Source of the DNA: Pedomonas sp051304405
GTDB lineage: Bacteria; Pseudomonadota; Alphaproteobacteria; Sphingomonadales; Sphingomonadaceae
Assembly: GCF_051304405.1 (NCBI RefSeq)
Contig: NZ_JBPPGG010000003.1
Location: 62,001-126,000, forward strand
Direction of reading: 5' to 3'
DNA: 64,000 bases
Of this stretch, positions 8,144 through 15,793 are shown piece by piece (position 1 is the stretch's first letter; every line of letters starts with the position of its first letter). The notes under the pieces are model-generated. The model did not search any database. It was not told the DNA's origin and saw only the letters and a program-made list of their open reading frames with translations. A program made the position numbers and the translations under genes.

Positions 8144-8980
8144 TTACCCCTGATGCCTGGCCCTCGGCCCGATTTCGGAAATCGTTCCGTTGCAGCACGC
8201 AATGGCCACCGCGTGCGAGACGTTCCGCGCGCCCAGCCGGTCGCACGCCTCCTTCAGGTACTGGCGCACGGTATAGGGGGAAAGGCCCAGCGACGTTGCG
8301 GTTTCCTCGGCGGTTGCGCCTTGTGCGGCATGGTACAGGCAATCGATCTGGCGGGTGGTCAGCAGCGGCATGGGCTCGGGGTTCTTGGTTGAGTTGACAC
8401 GGTCCAGCCGGTCAATGAACTGGTTGGCCAGCGCTTGCAGGGCCGGCCCGTAACGCTTGATGCTCTCGGAGCATTTCTCTGAATTGTCCGCCGCCCAGAC
8501 GAGGGCCGCCACGCGCCCCCGGGAGCGATGAAGCGGGATGCACGCGAAGGCTTCGACGTGCATCTCCAGCATTGCTTCCCGCAACAATCTTTGCTCGCTC
8601 GCAAGGCGCGTCCAGATTCGCCAGCTATCCCTTTCATCGATCGCGAAGGGGCCATCGCGGCTCTGGCAGATCGTGTACATGGGGTGGCGATGGGTGAAGG
8701 GCAGATCCGCCAGCTGATCCATCAGCCCGGCCGGCCAGCCGACGTGCTCCAGCAGGCGGCGGCCATCGCCACCGGTCGCGCAGCGGTTATCCGCCACGTC
8801 CTCGGCAAACGCCGGCCGACCGAAACCGGCGCTGGCGCCCGCCTCCATCAAGAGCTGCAACGCGTCGTCCAGGCCATCGACCTTGCTCATCCGGTCGACG
8901 CTTTGCCAGATCACTGCCTCAGCCACTGGGCCGGGCATGGCCGGACGAGAGCGAGAGGCGGTTTCGCCACCTGCGTTCAT
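8144..8980 (-). CDS. LuxR-family regulator with autoinducer-binding-like N-domain (solo)
   Basis: 278 residues. The start at 8980 (MNAGGETASR) is chosen because a purine-rich GGGGAGAAGG lies just upstream; an ATG five codons earlier lacks such a site. The N-terminal 190 residues resemble the autoinducer-binding domain. The C-terminal part has a LuxR HTH: LTTRQIDCLYHAAQGATAEE, then TATSLGLSPYTVRQYLKEA. No luxI-type synthase occurs in the window. Where AHL receptors have a conserved Asp-Pro, this protein has HRHPMY, so the usual amide-contacting Asp seems replaced by His. It is divergent from the SnoaL/TonB-receptor genes and likely controls them, perhaps in response to a substrate-like ligand. 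Confidence 0.8.
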   Translation of the reverse strand: MNAGGETASRSRPAMPGPVAEAVIWQSVDRMSKVDGLDDALQLLMEAGASAGFGRPAFAEDVADNRCATGGDGRRLLEHVGWPAGLMDQLADLPFTHRHPMYTICQSRDGPFAIDERDSWRIWTRLASEQRLLREAMLEMHVEAFACIPLHRSRGRVAALVWAADNSEKCSESIKRYGPALQALANQFIDRLDRVNSTKNPEPMPLLTTRQIDCLYHAAQGATAEETATSLGLSPYTVRQYLKEACDRLGARNVSHAVAIACCNGTISEIGPRARHQG

Positions 8981-9060
8981 TATCCTTCTCCCCAATTTGA
9001 GGGATAGTTGATCCGCGGCGTCGTGGTTAGCTCAACAAAAGAACAGAAATGGGGGCCACG

Positions 9061-9525
9061 ATGCTGGACGAGTTGATCGCTCGCGAGCGAATTCGTCAAC
9101 TGAGACTTGACTACTCTGCCTGCTACGACAGTTGGGATTTTGACGCCCTGGCGGACCTGTTCTGCGAGGATGCCGTGTGCAGCTATCCGGCTGCCTTCGG
9201 CGGCTCGGTCCGGGGGCGCGAGGCCATTGTGGCCTACATGAAGCGCTGGGCGGACGAGAGCCGGGCGCCGTTCGATGCCATCCATCTGGTCGCCAACCAC
9301 AGTGTGACCTTCGAGAGTCCGACCAAAGCCAGCGGCCAGTGTTATCTGCTCGACTGGCTCACCCGCCAGTTCGAGGGCTCGCAACTTCAGACCATTGGCG
9401 GACACGGCAACCCCCTTTTGCTCATTGGACGATACCGCGACCAATACGTCCTCGAAGAAGACGGAAAATGGCGCTTCGCAAGCGTCGCATTAGATGCCTT
9501 TTGGCCAGTTCGGGAGATGATGTAG
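9061..9525 (+). CDS. SnoaL-like / nuclear transport factor 2 family protein
   Basis: 154 residues from MLDELIARERIRQLRLDYSA. An ATG 12 bases upstream is an alternative; the chosen one follows a GGGGG stretch at usable spacing and matches how family members begin. It shows the SnoaL_4 pattern: an N-terminal helix, YDSWDFDALADLFCEDAVCS, GREAIVAYMKRW, and a C-terminal GKWRFASVALD. Members are small cone-shaped alpha+beta proteins, many of them dehydratases, isomerases or small subunits in steroid, terpenoid or aromatic catabolism. The stop TAG shares its last base with the GTG of the next gene (TAGTG), so translation of the TonB receptor is probably coupled. Confidence 0.82.
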   Translation: MLDELIARERIRQLRLDYSACYDSWDFDALADLFCEDAVCSYPAAFGGSVRGREAIVAYMKRWADESRAPFDAIHLVANHSVTFESPTKASGQCYLLDWLTRQFEGSQLQTIGGHGNPLLLIGRYRDQYVLEEDGKWRFASVALDAFWPVREMM

Positions 9526-11798
9526 TGCTGCGCCTCAACAATAAAAATCTGGAAAATTCGGTGTTTGCGTCCCCAATTTCGTTCAAGGCGTTTCTGCTGG
9601 TCAGCGCATTGGCTGTGCCCAATGCCGCTCTGGCTCAAACCGGCAGCGCGTCCGGGCAGGACCAGGGCGCGCAGGTGGAGATGATCGGCGATATCGTCGT
9701 GACGGCCCAGCGCCGCAGCGAGCGTCTGCGTGATGTGCCGCTGACGATCAGCGCCCAGAATGCGGAGATGCTGCTGAACGCGGGCGTCAGCAACCTGCGC
9801 GAGCTTGGCGTTGCCGTCCCCGGTCTGAACTTCACCACCAACGGCACCTTTGCCCAGCCGACGATCCGCGGCGTGCAGACCACCGTCAGCCAGGCCGGTG
9901 CGGACTCGCCGGTGGCGATCTATGTGGATGGTCTCTACCAGTCCAACCAGCTCGGCAATCTTTTTGACCTGCCGGATATCGAGCGCGTCGAAGTGCTGAA
10001 GGGCCCGCAGGGAACCCTGTTCGGCCGCAACGCAACGGCGGGCGCGGTCGTCATTCACACGCGCGACCCGGAATTCAAGACCTCCGGTTACGTTGAAGCC
10101 ACCGGCGCCCGCTACATCAGCAAGGAAGCCAATGACTCCAATGCCTTTGGCGTGCGCGGCTTCCTGACGACGCCGCTCAGCGACACGCTGGCGGTGAGTG
10201 TGTCCGGCTTCTACGAACACGTTGACGGCTATCTCAACAATCTGGTGACGGGCGAGGGGACCGGCCGGATCAACAAGTGGGATCTGCGCGGCAAGGTGCT
10301 CTGGCAACCGTCGTCCGTGACCCGGCTGATCTTCACCGCCTCCTACGGCAAGCGCAGGGATGATGCCGCTGCGGCGACCACGCCGCTCAACGGCAACAGC
10401 TCCGCCCGGTTCTACCCCGATGCGATCGTGCCGAACGGCCCCTATGACGTGGCGAGCGAACTTGCCCATGGCGTGTCGCCCGCGCGCGACAGCCACCTGA
10501 TGCTCTCGCTGCGCACCGAGTTCGAGATCGAAGGCGCCGGTACGCTCAGCACGACAACCGGTTACACCCGCACCAACGCCCGCACCACGGCTGACGTCGA
10601 GGCGGCCTATTCGCCCTCCTGCCTCGCGGCCTTCGGGTGCATTCTCTACGATCTGGGCTACCCGAGCCGGACCTGGCAGCATGAAATGATCTTTGCGTCA
10701 GAGCCGTTCGGCCCTGTCAGCTTCACGACCGGTCTGTTCCTGTATCACGACCGCGCCTTCCAGATCTCGAACATCAACCCGCCCCTGCGGCCGGATGGCT
10801 CGATTGACCGCTCGGTCTTCAGCCCGGTTTATATCGAAGGGCGCATCCGCACCCAGGCGCTCGCCGCCTTTGGCGAGGCCAACCTTCAGGTCACGGACCG
10901 CCTGAAGCTGATCGGCGGCGTGCGCTACAGCTGGGAAGAAAAGGAAGGCATGGGCCGCTTCGCGCCGACCGGTGACCTGTTCCGCTACCCGACGACCGGG
11001 GTTCCCAGCTGGACTTCCTGGACGCCGCGCTTCAGCGTCCTGTTCGAGGCGACGCCCGAAATCAACCTTTATGCGACCTATTCGAAGGGCTTCAAGAGCG
11101 GCGTGCTTGACGCAACCGCTCTGACCGACGACGTTGCCGATCCCGAGAACCTGTCCTCGATCGAAGCCGGTCTCAAATTCGCGAAGTCGGGCCTGCGCTT
11201 CAATCTCTCGGCCTTCCACTACGACTACAAGAACCTGCAACAGCAGTTCTTCAATGGCCAGCGGACCATTCTGGCCAATGCCGCCAACGCGAAGCTCTAC
11301 GGCCTCGAGTTCGATGGCAACGTGGTGCTGGGTGGGGGCCTCGACCTGTCGGTTTCCGGCTCGTGGCTGCCGCACGCCAAGTTCAAGGATTTCGTGGGCG
11401 CGACGGCGTTTGCGCTCCCGAATTCGGCCTTCGGCATGCCGCAGATCGTCATCGACGCCTCCGACTCCCGGATGCTCAAGGCACCGAAGTTTACGGGCAC
11501 CGTGGCGCTGCACTGGGCAGGGACCATCGGCGGCGGGGAGGCGGACGTCAACCTCAACGCCTACTACTCCTCCAAGCTGGACTGGGATCTTCTGCGTCGC
11601 GTGCAGACGAAGGAGTATGTCCTGCTGAACGCCTCGATCGGCTACCGGCCTGCCGGCGGACCGCTGCGCTTCGAGGTCTACGGCAAGAACCTGACCGACG
11701 TGCAGTACATCGGCGGCACCGTTCTCGCCGCCAACGCAGACGCCGTGGTGTACGCGCCGCCGCGTCAGATCGGCCTGCGTGGTCGCTACGAGTTCTGA
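9525..11798 (+). CDS. TonB-dependent outer-membrane receptor 1
   Basis: 757 residues from a GTG start at 9525, with GGGAG eight bases upstream. The signal peptide runs to about ALAQ. A TonB-box-like GDIVVTAQRRSERL is followed by the plug domain (RGVQTTVSQAGAD, PVAIYVDGLY, then IERVEVLKGPQGTLFGRNAT). The rest is a long beta-barrel ending in GLRGRYEF with a C-terminal Phe, as expected for outer-membrane insertion. The longer upstream frame is discarded because it lies over the SnoaL gene. It probably takes up the substrate of the neighbouring catabolic genes. Sphingomonads carry many such receptors, so the ligand cannot be named. Confidence 0.93.
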   Translation: MLRLNNKNLENSVFASPISFKAFLLVSALAVPNAALAQTGSASGQDQGAQVEMIGDIVVTAQRRSERLRDVPLTISAQNAEMLLNAGVSNLRELGVAVPGLNFTTNGTFAQPTIRGVQTTVSQAGADSPVAIYVDGLYQSNQLGNLFDLPDIERVEVLKGPQGTLFGRNATAGAVVIHTRDPEFKTSGYVEATGARYISKEANDSNAFGVRGFLTTPLSDTLAVSVSGFYEHVDGYLNNLVTGEGTGRINKWDLRGKVLWQPSSVTRLIFTASYGKRRDDAAAATTPLNGNSSARFYPDAIVPNGPYDVASELAHGVSPARDSHLMLSLRTEFEIEGAGTLSTTTGYTRTNARTTADVEAAYSPSCLAAFGCILYDLGYPSRTWQHEMIFASEPFGPVSFTTGLFLYHDRAFQISNINPPLRPDGSIDRSVFSPVYIEGRIRTQALAAFGEANLQVTDRLKLIGGVRYSWEEKEGMGRFAPTGDLFRYPTTGVPSWTSWTPRFSVLFEATPEINLYATYSKGFKSGVLDATALTDDVADPENLSSIEAGLKFAKSGLRFNLSAFHYDYKNLQQQFFNGQRTILANAANAKLYGLEFDGNVVLGGGLDLSVSGSWLPHAKFKDFVGATAFALPNSAFGMPQIVIDASDSRMLKAPKFTGTVALHWAGTIGGGEADVNLNAYYSSKLDWDLLRRVQTKEYVLLNASIGYRPAGGPLRFEVYGKNLTDVQYIGGTVLAANADAVVYAPPRQIGLRGRYEF

Positions 11799-11866
11799 TG
11801 TCGCGTTCCGGCGTCACCGCTTTTGACGGTGGTGACGCCGGGCGATGCTCTGGAAGGAGGGCGCTT

Positions 11867-12637
11867 GTGATCAGACTGGATGGCAATGTTGCAATCATAA
11901 CCGGTGCCGCGCGGGGCCAGGGTGCCGCAACGGCGCGGCTCTTCGCCGAGGCCGGTGCGCGGGTCGTGTTGTGCGATGTGCTGGAGGAGGAGGGGCGCGC
12001 GACGGCCGCCGCAATTGGCGCTGCCGCTGAATTCCGCCGGCTCGATGTGAGCGATTCCGCTGGCTGGGCCGCTGTTGTCAGCGATGTGGAAGCGCGTCAC
12101 GGCGGACTGGATATTCTGGTGAACAACGCGGCGGTGACCGATGCCACGCCGTTTCTCGACGTGGCGCCGGACCATATCGAGCGGCTGATGGCGATCAACG
12201 CGCTTGGCGCCTACAAGGGCATGCAGGCGGTGATCCCTGCGATGATCCGGCGCGGTGGCGGCGCGATCGTCAACATCTCGTCGGTCAGCGGTTTGCGCGG
12301 CACCGGCGGCACCTCCGCCTATGATGCCACCAAATGGGCGATGCGCGGCTTCACCAAGTCGGCGGCACTGGAGTTCGCGGACAAGGGCATCCGGGTCAAT
12401 TCGGTGCACCCGGGCGCGATTGATACGCCCATGCTCAATCCCTCCGGCGGCGATACGTCGGACATCGCCCGGGATTTCAACATCCCCATGGGCCGTGTCG
12501 GCCGTCCCGAGGAAGTTGCCTACGCGTCGCTGTTTCTGGCAAGTGACGCCGCTTCCTACATTTCGGGTGCGGAACTCGCCGTTGACGGGGCCTGGACAGC
12601 CGGGGTCTATCTGGGCGGAATCGAGAAGTTCCGGTAA
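11867..12637 (+). CDS. SDR family oxidoreductase 1
   Basis: 256 residues, classical SDR. The nucleotide-binding motif is TGAARGQG near the N-terminus, NNAA is at the central strand, and the catalytic Ser and YxxxK are in NISSVSG and SAYDATKWA. It resembles 3-alpha/20-beta-hydroxysteroid-dehydrogenase-like SDRs, though substrate assignment within SDRs is unreliable. The start is a GTG at 11867 with GGAGG about seven bases upstream; the longer frame overlaps the receptor gene. It lies 68 bp after the TonB receptor and is probably cotranscribed as a cytosolic NAD(P)-dependent alcohol or ketone dehydrogenase. Confidence 0.9.
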   Translation: MIRLDGNVAIITGAARGQGAATARLFAEAGARVVLCDVLEEEGRATAAAIGAAAEFRRLDVSDSAGWAAVVSDVEARHGGLDILVNNAAVTDATPFLDVAPDHIERLMAINALGAYKGMQAVIPAMIRRGGGAIVNISSVSGLRGTGGTSAYDATKWAMRGFTKSAALEFADKGIRVNSVHPGAIDTPMLNPSGGDTSDIARDFNIPMGRVGRPEEVAYASLFLASDAASYISGAELAVDGAWTAGVYLGGIEKFR

Positions 12638-12638
12638 G

Positions 12639-12690
12639 CTTCGGTGCGGCAGGGGTCGGAGGCAACGGTCTCCGGCCTCTGCCTCCGAAG
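12639..12690 (+). terminator. Long hairpin after the SDR gene
   Basis: Outer arms CTTCGG (12639-12644) and CCGAAG (12685-12690) enclose arms of 14 nt at 12648-12661 and 12670-12683 that pair at 12 of 14 positions. It begins directly after the SDR stop. There is no clean T-tract, so it is called a terminator-like 3' structure only. Confidence 0.5.
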
Positions 12691-12970
12691 ATTGGGAAAG
12701 ACCGTATTTTACATAATCAGCATTACACGTTTTAAGGCACTACTGCATTAAGTCGCTATTGCAAAGCTTAACATTTCTTTCCGACCCCAAAGGAAAACTA
12801 ATTTTATTGCGCCCTGTCGACACATTAAATCTCAGGCGGCATGGCAGGTACGAAACCACTCCGGATATGCCAGACGGCCAGGCACGGCTCTTGCCGCCGG
12901 GTGGACGATGCGCCCCGTCCGGGCGCTTGCCGTGCGCCTCGAAAACAGTGGCCGGCAGGGCAATTGGGAT
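12691..12970. other. Non-coding leader of the symporter gene
   Basis: Together with the preceding hairpin this is a 333-bp gap without a supported gene. Bases 12695-12830 are AT-rich compared with the surroundings and are the likely promoter area of the symporter. The rest is GC-rich, with no motif I can name. A minus-strand ORF across it is a shadow with biased Arg/Pro/Gly composition. Confidence 0.5.
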
Positions 12971-14305
12971 ATGAGTGAGCAGATCCGGACGCAGGCCGGC
13001 AGCCTGCGGAAGCGCCATTGGCCGTCGTTCGGCGTTCAGGTTGCCATTGGCATGGCGACGGGCCTGGGCCTTGGGTTGCTGGTCCGGGCTGCGGGGGCCG
13101 AGAGCGGAGCCGTCCAGGGGCTGGCACGCACACTGGAGACCATCGGCGCCATCTATATCCAGCTGCTCAAGGTGCTGGTTGGCCCGCTTGTGTTCGGGGC
13201 GATCGTCGCCAGCATCGCCGCATTGCGCGAGGTGGCGGATGCGGCGCGGCTGGCCTGGCGCACCCTTGCCTGGTTCGCCATCACCTCCATGATTGCGGTG
13301 ACGATCGGCCTGGCGCTGGGTCTTCTGCTCGAACCCGGCGCGCGGACGACCGTTGCCGCCAGCGCCGCCGCCGCGCCCGGCACGGTCGGCAGCTGGCTGG
13401 ACTTCCTCAAGGGCCTGATCCCCGCCAATTTCCTCGGGCTCTCTGCCGCGACCAAACAGGCGGGCGAGACCCTCTCGACCTCCCTCTCCTTCAACGTGCT
13501 CCAGATCATCGTGCTCGCCATCACGGTGGGGGCAGCCGCCGTGCGTGTCGGCGAGGCCGCCGAGCCGTTCCTGCGCTTCAACGCCTCGTTTCTGGCCATT
13601 ACCCGGCGCATCCTGCGGTGGGTCATCCGTCTGGCGCCGATCGGCACCGCCGGCCTCATTGGTGACGCCGTGGCGCGCTATGGCTGGGAGTCCCTGGCGG
13701 CGCTGGGCTGGTTCGCGGCCGCCGTCTACATCGGGCTGCTGCTGGTTCTGCTCGTGGTCTATCCGGCGCTGCTGGCGATCAATGGCCTCAGCCCGCTTCG
13801 CTTCTTCCGCATCAGCTGGCCCGCGATCCAGCTCGGCTTCGTCTCGCGCTCGTCCGTCGGCACTCTGCCCGTGACGGAAACCGTCGTCGAGCGCCTGGGC
13901 GTCCCGCGCTCCTATGCGGCCTTTGCCGTCCCGCTCGGCTCGACAACCAAGATGGACGGCTGCGCGGCAATCTACCCGGCAATCGCGGCGCTGTTCGTCG
14001 CCCAGTATTACGGGATTCCGCTGGGCCTTGGAGATCTTGTGCTGATCGCTCTGGTCTCGGTGCTGGGCTCGGCCGCCACGGCGGGTCTGACGGGCGCTGT
14101 CGTCATGCTGACCCTTACCCTCTCGACACTCGGCTTGCCGCTGGAGGGCGCGGGGCTGCTGCTCGCCATCGATCCCATTCTCGACATGGGACGGACGGCG
14201 GTCAACGTGGCAGGCCAGGCGCTCGTGCCGACGATCGTCGCCCGGCGGGCGGGCCTCCTTGAGGACGATGGCGCCCCTGCCCTCGAAGTCAACGAGGTGC
14301 TCTAG
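12971..14305 (+). CDS. Dicarboxylate/amino acid:cation symporter (DAACS family)
   Basis: 444 residues, multispanning. The start MSEQIRTQAGSLRKRHWPS puts a short basic cytosolic N-terminus before the first helix. The DAACS (GltP/DctA, SDF) pattern is present: YIQLLKVLVGPLVFGAIVASI, a serine-rich SRSSVGTLPVT re-entrant loop, and PLGSTTKMDGCAAIY corresponding to the NMDGT region, where Lys replaces the usual Asn before Met-Asp-Gly. It imports organic anions or acidic amino acids with Na+ or H+. It sits within the catabolic region, so a carboxylate intermediate is a plausible substrate. Its last 17 bases overlap the convergent hydrolase gene. Confidence 0.88.
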   Translation: MSEQIRTQAGSLRKRHWPSFGVQVAIGMATGLGLGLLVRAAGAESGAVQGLARTLETIGAIYIQLLKVLVGPLVFGAIVASIAALREVADAARLAWRTLAWFAITSMIAVTIGLALGLLLEPGARTTVAASAAAAPGTVGSWLDFLKGLIPANFLGLSAATKQAGETLSTSLSFNVLQIIVLAITVGAAAVRVGEAAEPFLRFNASFLAITRRILRWVIRLAPIGTAGLIGDAVARYGWESLAALGWFAAAVYIGLLLVLLVVYPALLAINGLSPLRFFRISWPAIQLGFVSRSSVGTLPVTETVVERLGVPRSYAAFAVPLGSTTKMDGCAAIYPAIAALFVAQYYGIPLGLGDLVLIALVSVLGSAATAGLTGAVVMLTLTLSTLGLPLEGAGLLLAIDPILDMGRTAVNVAGQALVPTIVARRAGLLEDDGAPALEVNEVL

Positions 14306-14969
14306 CCGCTCCTTCGAAGTGCTGGCGAAACCACGCGGCAGCAAGGTCGATGACCCGGTCCAGCGTACCCGGTTCCTCGAACAGATGCCCCGCCCCCGGC
14401 ACGATCACCAGGTCCACCGCGCCGCGCATGTGTTTCATGGCGGCCCGGTTCAGTTCGATGACCGGTTCGTCCCGGCCGCCGACGATTAGCAAGGTGGGCG
14501 CCCGCACGCGCTCCAGCGCGTCCGCGCCGGCGAGATCGGGACGCCCGCCCCGCGAGACAACCGCCGCGACGGGCGGATCCGGCGACGCAGCCGCCAGCAG
14601 CGCCGCCCCTGCCCCCGTGCTGGCGCCGAAATACCCGAGCGTCAGTCCCCGCGTGTCCGGGTGCTGCCCTGCCCAGCGGGCCGCCGCGATCAGGCGCGAT
14701 GACAGCAGGGCGATATCGAACACGTTGGCGCGCACTTTCTCCTCATCGACCGTCAACAGGTCGATGAGGAGCGTCGCCAGTCCTTCCCGTCTCAGGCCTT
14801 CGGCGACGTGCGTGTTGCGCGGGCTGTGCCGCCCGCTCCCACTTCCATGGGCGAAGATGACGAGCCCCCGGGCGCCCTCGGGCACGCCGAGGAGGCCCTT
14901 CAGTTCGAATGGCGCATCCAATGGCGCGATGGTGACGGCCTCGGAGCCGTTCGCAACCGGTCTCGACAT
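14289..14969 (-). CDS. Dienelactone-hydrolase-like alpha/beta hydrolase
   Basis: 226 residues from MSRPVANGSEAVTI, with GAGG seven bases upstream; the much longer open frame upstream has biased composition and is not coding. Alpha/beta-hydrolase fold: oxyanion segment VIFAHGSGSGRHS, nucleophile elbow GYFGASTGAGAALL with Ser in GASTG, acid residue in VGGRDEPVI, and the catalytic His in VPGAGHLFEEPG. The type is common in DLH-like hydrolases sometimes found with phosphoribosyltransferases. It is last in the Rieske-receptor-VOC-hydrolase transcription unit. It may hydrolyse a lactone or ester intermediate; the substrate is unknown. Confidence 0.82.
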   Translation of the reverse strand: MSRPVANGSEAVTIAPLDAPFELKGLLGVPEGARGLVIFAHGSGSGRHSPRNTHVAEGLRREGLATLLIDLLTVDEEKVRANVFDIALLSSRLIAAARWAGQHPDTRGLTLGYFGASTGAGAALLAAASPDPPVAAVVSRGGRPDLAGADALERVRAPTLLIVGGRDEPVIELNRAAMKHMRGAVDLVIVPGAGHLFEEPGTLDRVIDLAAAWFRQHFEGAARAPR

Positions 14970-15153
14970 TCTATCGCCTCGCATGGCGCTGGGTCCCGGA
15001 AAGGCGTGTGCCGCGCGCCTCCCTTGAGGACGCACGGCACCACTCTCCCGCCTGTCGAACCGGCAATTGCCGCGCGGGTTCCGGCCGCCATGGTCTGAGC
15101 CAGCCGTGGTTCTGGCCAGGCGGCCGGAGGCCCGTTGTCTCCTCAGCGCCCGA

Positions 15154-15729
15154 TCAGGTGACGGACGTGAGCAGCGGCAGCAACGGCGCGCGGCTGTAGG
15201 TCCTGATATCCTCGATCTCGATGGTGGGACTGGTTGTGCCGTCCCAGGCTTCATGCGCCCGCTTCCAGACCGCGAACAACCCCATGATATGGGGCGGGTC
15301 GCCATGGATTTCGGTAAACCCGCCGTTGAGGGAGCGGGTGTCGAAATAGGCGGCATTCACCTCATCCGCATAGAGTTCGGTTGCCAGTTCGAACCCCATG
15401 TCGAGCCAGCGCTGGCGCTCGGCGGCGAAGTCCGAGACCAGATAGGCGATGTGGTGGAAGCCCTCCTCCCCTGCCGCATACATGTCGCGGTAGATGGACG
15501 GCTTGTCGTCGTGCTGCTCGATGAACTGGATCATCGTGTCCCCGAGGTAGCCAAAGGCATAGGAGACATCCGCCTCGATGTGCCGTCCGCGATAGGAGAA
15601 CTCGTCCGTCTTGTGATGCCGGACCATGAAGAACGGCCCTGCCCCGAAGGCCTTTGCCCATTGCCGCGCAGCCTCATCGATGCTGGAGACAAAATAGGCC
15701 TGCTGGAACAGTGTACGTTTCTGAATCAT
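15154..15729 (-). CDS. VOC (glyoxalase/dioxygenase superfamily) protein 1
   Basis: 191 residues from MIQKRTLFQQAYFVSSID. The start is chosen because family members begin with this strand; an upstream ATG is possible. Two beta-alpha-beta-beta-beta modules are visible: QQAYFVSSIDEAARQWAKAF at the start, YLGDTMIQFIEQ, EGFHHIAYLVSD, and a final FTEIHGDPPHIMGLF. The His in FHHIAY and the Glu residues QFIEQ and FTEIH are candidate metal ligands. It is related to the glyoxalase_4 / methylmalonyl-CoA epimerase type. It is encoded between receptor 2 and the hydrolase and is likely a pathway enzyme of the island. Confidence 0.8.
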   Translation of the reverse strand: MIQKRTLFQQAYFVSSIDEAARQWAKAFGAGPFFMVRHHKTDEFSYRGRHIEADVSYAFGYLGDTMIQFIEQHDDKPSIYRDMYAAGEEGFHHIAYLVSDFAAERQRWLDMGFELATELYADEVNAAYFDTRSLNGGFTEIHGDPPHIMGLFAVWKRAHEAWDGTTSPTIEIEDIRTYSRAPLLPLLTSVT

Positions 15730-15747
15730 GCAACATGTCCTTCTGGT

Positions 15748-15772
15748 CTTGCCTGCCTGCTGGCAGGACAAG
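15748..15772 (-). other. Intercistronic hairpin between receptor 2 and the VOC gene
   Basis: CTTG-CCTGCC (15748-15757), loop TGCT, GGCAGG (15762-15767), one bulged A, then CAAG (15769-15772): a 10-bp stem in the 64-bp gap of a minus-strand transcription unit. Without a U-run it is more likely an RNA processing or stability element, giving different levels of receptor and enzyme, than a full terminator. Confidence 0.4.
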
Positions 15773-15793
15773 GGGTTGGCTGCCTTTCCTCAA

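Noticed and set aside
8144..9060. A quorum-sensing pair (luxR plus luxI)
   Set aside because: Only the LuxR-type regulator is present; the neighbouring gene is a SnoaL-like protein and no acyl-homoserine-lactone synthase motif occurs in the window.
12740..14344. 534-codon minus-strand open frame across the symporter
   Set aside because: Antisense shadow; the plus strand encodes a full DAACS transporter.
14970..15356. N-terminal extension of the DLH-like hydrolase frame
   Set aside because: The extension overlaps the VOC 1 gene and the gap, has no hydrolase-like sequence, and a good ribosome-binding site precedes the ATG at 14969.
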